In this document: positions 62,534-64,000 of the stretch, piece by piece
How positions within the stretch are numbered: the stretch's first letter is position 1
How the letters are laid out: every line of letters begins with the position of its first letter
From: Hyphomicrobium sp. NDB2Meth4
GTDB taxonomy: Bacteria; Pseudomonadota; Alphaproteobacteria; Rhizobiales; Hyphomicrobiaceae
NCBI RefSeq assembly: GCF_900117445.1
Contig: NZ_FPEJ01000005.1
Span: 493,022-557,021 of the forward strand
DNA length: 64,000 bases
Direction: 5' to 3'
Notes under the pieces: model-generated
What the model was told of the DNA's origin: nothing
The model's input: the letters and a program-made list of their open reading frames with translations, nothing else
The model's database searches: none
Translations under genes and position numbers: made by a program

Positions 62534-63823
62534 TCAGATTGCACCAGGTGCTCCTGAAAGTTTTTCAAGATATATTTCCCGAATGCGATCCAGATCATCG
62601 GGTGGCAGTTCGGCAGAGGCAGCTGGAACACGAAATTCTGCTTGCATCACCCGGTTGGACCACACCGTGACGACGATCTCAGATCCTAGGTGACGCATCT
62701 CGAAACCCAGCATAATTTGAGCGCGCGTGTTGCGCGAATAGAGGAAGCCGGTATCAAAGCTGAGATAGCCCTGACTCATGTCCACATGGGCGATGGGTCC
62801 GCCGAGGCTGCTAACTACTCCTCCCAGCTCCCCGAGCATACGATCGCGCAGTCTGTGAATTTGGCCATTTATCGCGTGCAACCTCTCCATCATGGCCTTG
62901 CTATGAAGAACATCAGCGCTGCTCGCGTGCTCCAAAATCCTGTTCTGGAGGACATCTGCCTTTTGGCCCGGACCTTCGCGCTCGAGGCAGGCGAGAAGCG
63001 CATCCTTCAACGATTCAGCAGACTGGAAGCGGCGGTCGAGATCGTGCTGGAAGCCCTGATCAAAAATCCGCATTAGGCGATCTGAGCGCGGCACATCGAG
63101 TGGTCGGAGGTGAGCGGCAACATCGCCTCTTTGGTGCGGAAAGCGTCCCTGCTCATCCACGAGCACGCGGGGATTTGTGCGAGTGAGCAGGAAGAAGAGA
63201 ATGCCCACTGCCAACGTCAAATCTGTGCGCGGATCGTCTCTGTTCGCGCTCTCAGGGCGGAACTCCGGCACTCGAAGAAACCGGTTGCCGATCTCTTGAC
63301 CAACCGAAGTTTCGAATCCTTCCTGTTCGTTGACGTCCGAAGCCAGGCCGAAATCAACCAGATACAGCTTGCCGTCCTCGCTGAGGATGCAGTTCTCCGG
63401 CTTGATATCGCGGTGACGGATACCGGCTTCCCTGCAGGCTCGCAGAATTTCGCAAAGGTCGGCGGTCCACCCGATCGCTTGCTCAGCGGTGTAAGAGCTT
63501 TCACGAAGCTCGCGAAGCGTCGTGCCGGGTACGAGGGTTGACACGGCGTACAGGTTGAACGCGTGGTTCTCATAATGGCGCGCATTGGTTTCTATCAGCT
63601 TGGGAACGCCATCGATGTCGAGACTCTCCAAAATGGCCGCCTCGCGATAGAAGCGGGCACGTCGCTCCGTGTCGTCCTGCCTCGTGAGGATCTTGACGAA
63701 TCCAAGCTCCACGCCGCCGTCGCGACGCCTCGCTACTTTGGAGGTCGCCTGACCACCAGAGGGCCCCGCCTTCACCACTTCCCACAGATCGTCCCACAAT
63801 CGTGCATCGCTATGGACGGTCAT
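62534..63823 (-). CDS. Serine/threonine protein kinase with unknown C-terminal domain
   Basis: The 429-aa protein has a kinase domain at ~15-290: the lysine in GGVELGFVKILTRQDDTERR, catalytic loop IRHRDIKPENCILSEDGKLY, and LVDFGLASDVNEQEGFETSV as the DFG segment. The GxGxxG loop is weak (AGPSGGQATSKV). A helical stretch (ILEHASSADVLHSKAMMERL) leads to a C-terminal ~120-residue beta-rich region (LSFDTGFLYSRNTRAQIMLG, EIVVTVWSNRVMQAEFRVPA) that is not recognised. It is typical of kinases carried on islands, some in defence loci. No partner gene is visible. Confidence 0.85.
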   Translation of the reverse strand: MTVHSDARLWDDLWEVVKAGPSGGQATSKVARRRDGGVELGFVKILTRQDDTERRARFYREAAILESLDIDGVPKLIETNARHYENHAFNLYAVSTLVPGTTLRELRESSYTAEQAIGWTADLCEILRACREAGIRHRDIKPENCILSEDGKLYLVDFGLASDVNEQEGFETSVGQEIGNRFLRVPEFRPESANRDDPRTDLTLAVGILFFLLTRTNPRVLVDEQGRFPHQRGDVAAHLRPLDVPRSDRLMRIFDQGFQHDLDRRFQSAESLKDALLACLEREGPGQKADVLQNRILEHASSADVLHSKAMMERLHAINGQIHRLRDRMLGELGGVVSSLGGPIAHVDMSQGYLSFDTGFLYSRNTRAQIMLGFEMRHLGSEIVVTVWSNRVMQAEFRVPAASAELPPDDLDRIREIYLEKLSGAPGAI

Positions 63824-63873
63824 GAATTACCTGTCGCTTTCCGCCCCATAGGCAGGCGCAGCCGCGCATAATC

Positions 63874-64000
63874 TGTCAATCGGCGTCGAACTTTGACCCC
63901 TTATCGGCGTGCAATGTTGACCCCGTCTGAGTGTGGTGATGGCGCCGGCCAGGACCGGAGCTGCGGAGCGTAGCGAAGCAAGCGGAGGGCGTGGCCGGCG
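63874..64000. mobile_element. Probable IS21-type element end (partial)
   Basis: From TGTCAATC at 63874, two 22-bp repeats follow in tandem: ATCGGCGTCGAACTTTGACC+CC at 63879-63900 and ATCGGCGTGCAATGTTGACC+CC at 63903-63924. Repeated TTGACCCC-containing units starting with TG are characteristic of IS21-family ends. The transposase genes would lie beyond the right edge. The insertion is 51 bp upstream of the kinase start codon. An inverted repeat CGCCGGCC (63943-63950) / GGCCGGCG (63993-64000) follows. Confidence 0.6.

Overview
The window looks like chromosomal DNA of a Hyphomicrobium-like alphaproteobacterium (order Hyphomicrobiales). This is inferred from gene content, since no rRNA is present. 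The evidence is high GC with strong GC3 bias, alphaproteobacterial marker families (a DUF1134/EipA-type envelope protein, DUF1489, Mth938-like and non-catalytic squalene/phytoene synthase-like proteins), and a methylated-amine oxidation operon of the kind found in methylotrophs. About 95% is densely coded housekeeping and envelope DNA. The last ~3.5 kb is a decayed mobile region.

Region 1 (1-9.2 kb): a GDYXXLXY/DUF2157 membrane pair, then trmFO converging on a minus-strand run of an exported SGNH hydrolase, a squalene/phytoene synthase-like protein, a Mth938-like protein, secF, secD and yajC. Region 2 (9.4-17.5 kb): an ATP-binding protein, small secreted and membrane proteins including a convergent paralogous pair, a DUF3175 protein, a bactofilin-like protein with an unusual C-terminal extension, a Crp/Fnr regulator, a thioesterase, a NodB deacetylase, an EipA-like protein and an L,D-transpeptidase. 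Region 3 (17.7-23.1 kb): a TPR protein, the NAD(P)HX repair enzyme, then glnB-glnA with a candidate sigma-54 promoter and clear terminators.

Region 4 (23.2-34 kb): mainly small membrane or secreted proteins, an aminotransferase, DUF1489, an isoprenylcysteine methyltransferase-like enzyme, an exported coiled-coil protein, a ParB-like protein and a YjdM/PhnA-like protein. It also holds a small apparently frameshifted gene and a 59-aa membrane protein. Region 5 (34-46.7 kb): GNAT acetyltransferase and MgtE, two tandem NodB deacetylases paralogous to the one in region 2, an APH-like/ATPase fusion, a membrane-anchored protein with three repeated helix-hairpin-helix-like domains, a 32-aa membrane ORF, an OmpA-domain protein, cyclopropane fatty acid synthase, nitronate monooxygenase and a truncated hemoglobin.

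Region 6 (46.8-56 kb) is the metabolically most distinctive part. A tightly overlapping minus-strand operon encodes an APC permease, a DmmA-like subunit, a ferredoxin-type reductase, and one polypeptide joining a heme-dependent oxidative N-demethylase alpha domain to a GcvT-like folate domain. By family knowledge this should import and oxidatively demethylate a secondary amine (dimethylamine is the best guess) and pass the one-carbon unit to tetrahydrofolate. A divergent TPR-like gene, a FadR-type regulator and a leaderless solute-binding-like protein lie beside it. Region 7 (56.1-60.5 kb): beta-carbonic anhydrase, a CorA-like GMN-motif membrane protein with a large unknown N-terminal part, PPK2 and a methyltransferase. 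Region 8 (60.5-64 kb): palindromic repeats, two AlpA-like HTH genes, a serine recombinase lacking its C-terminal HTH, an integrase remnant, a Ser/Thr kinase and what looks like an IS21-type element end running off the right edge.

No CRISPR array, rRNA or tRNA gene was recognised.
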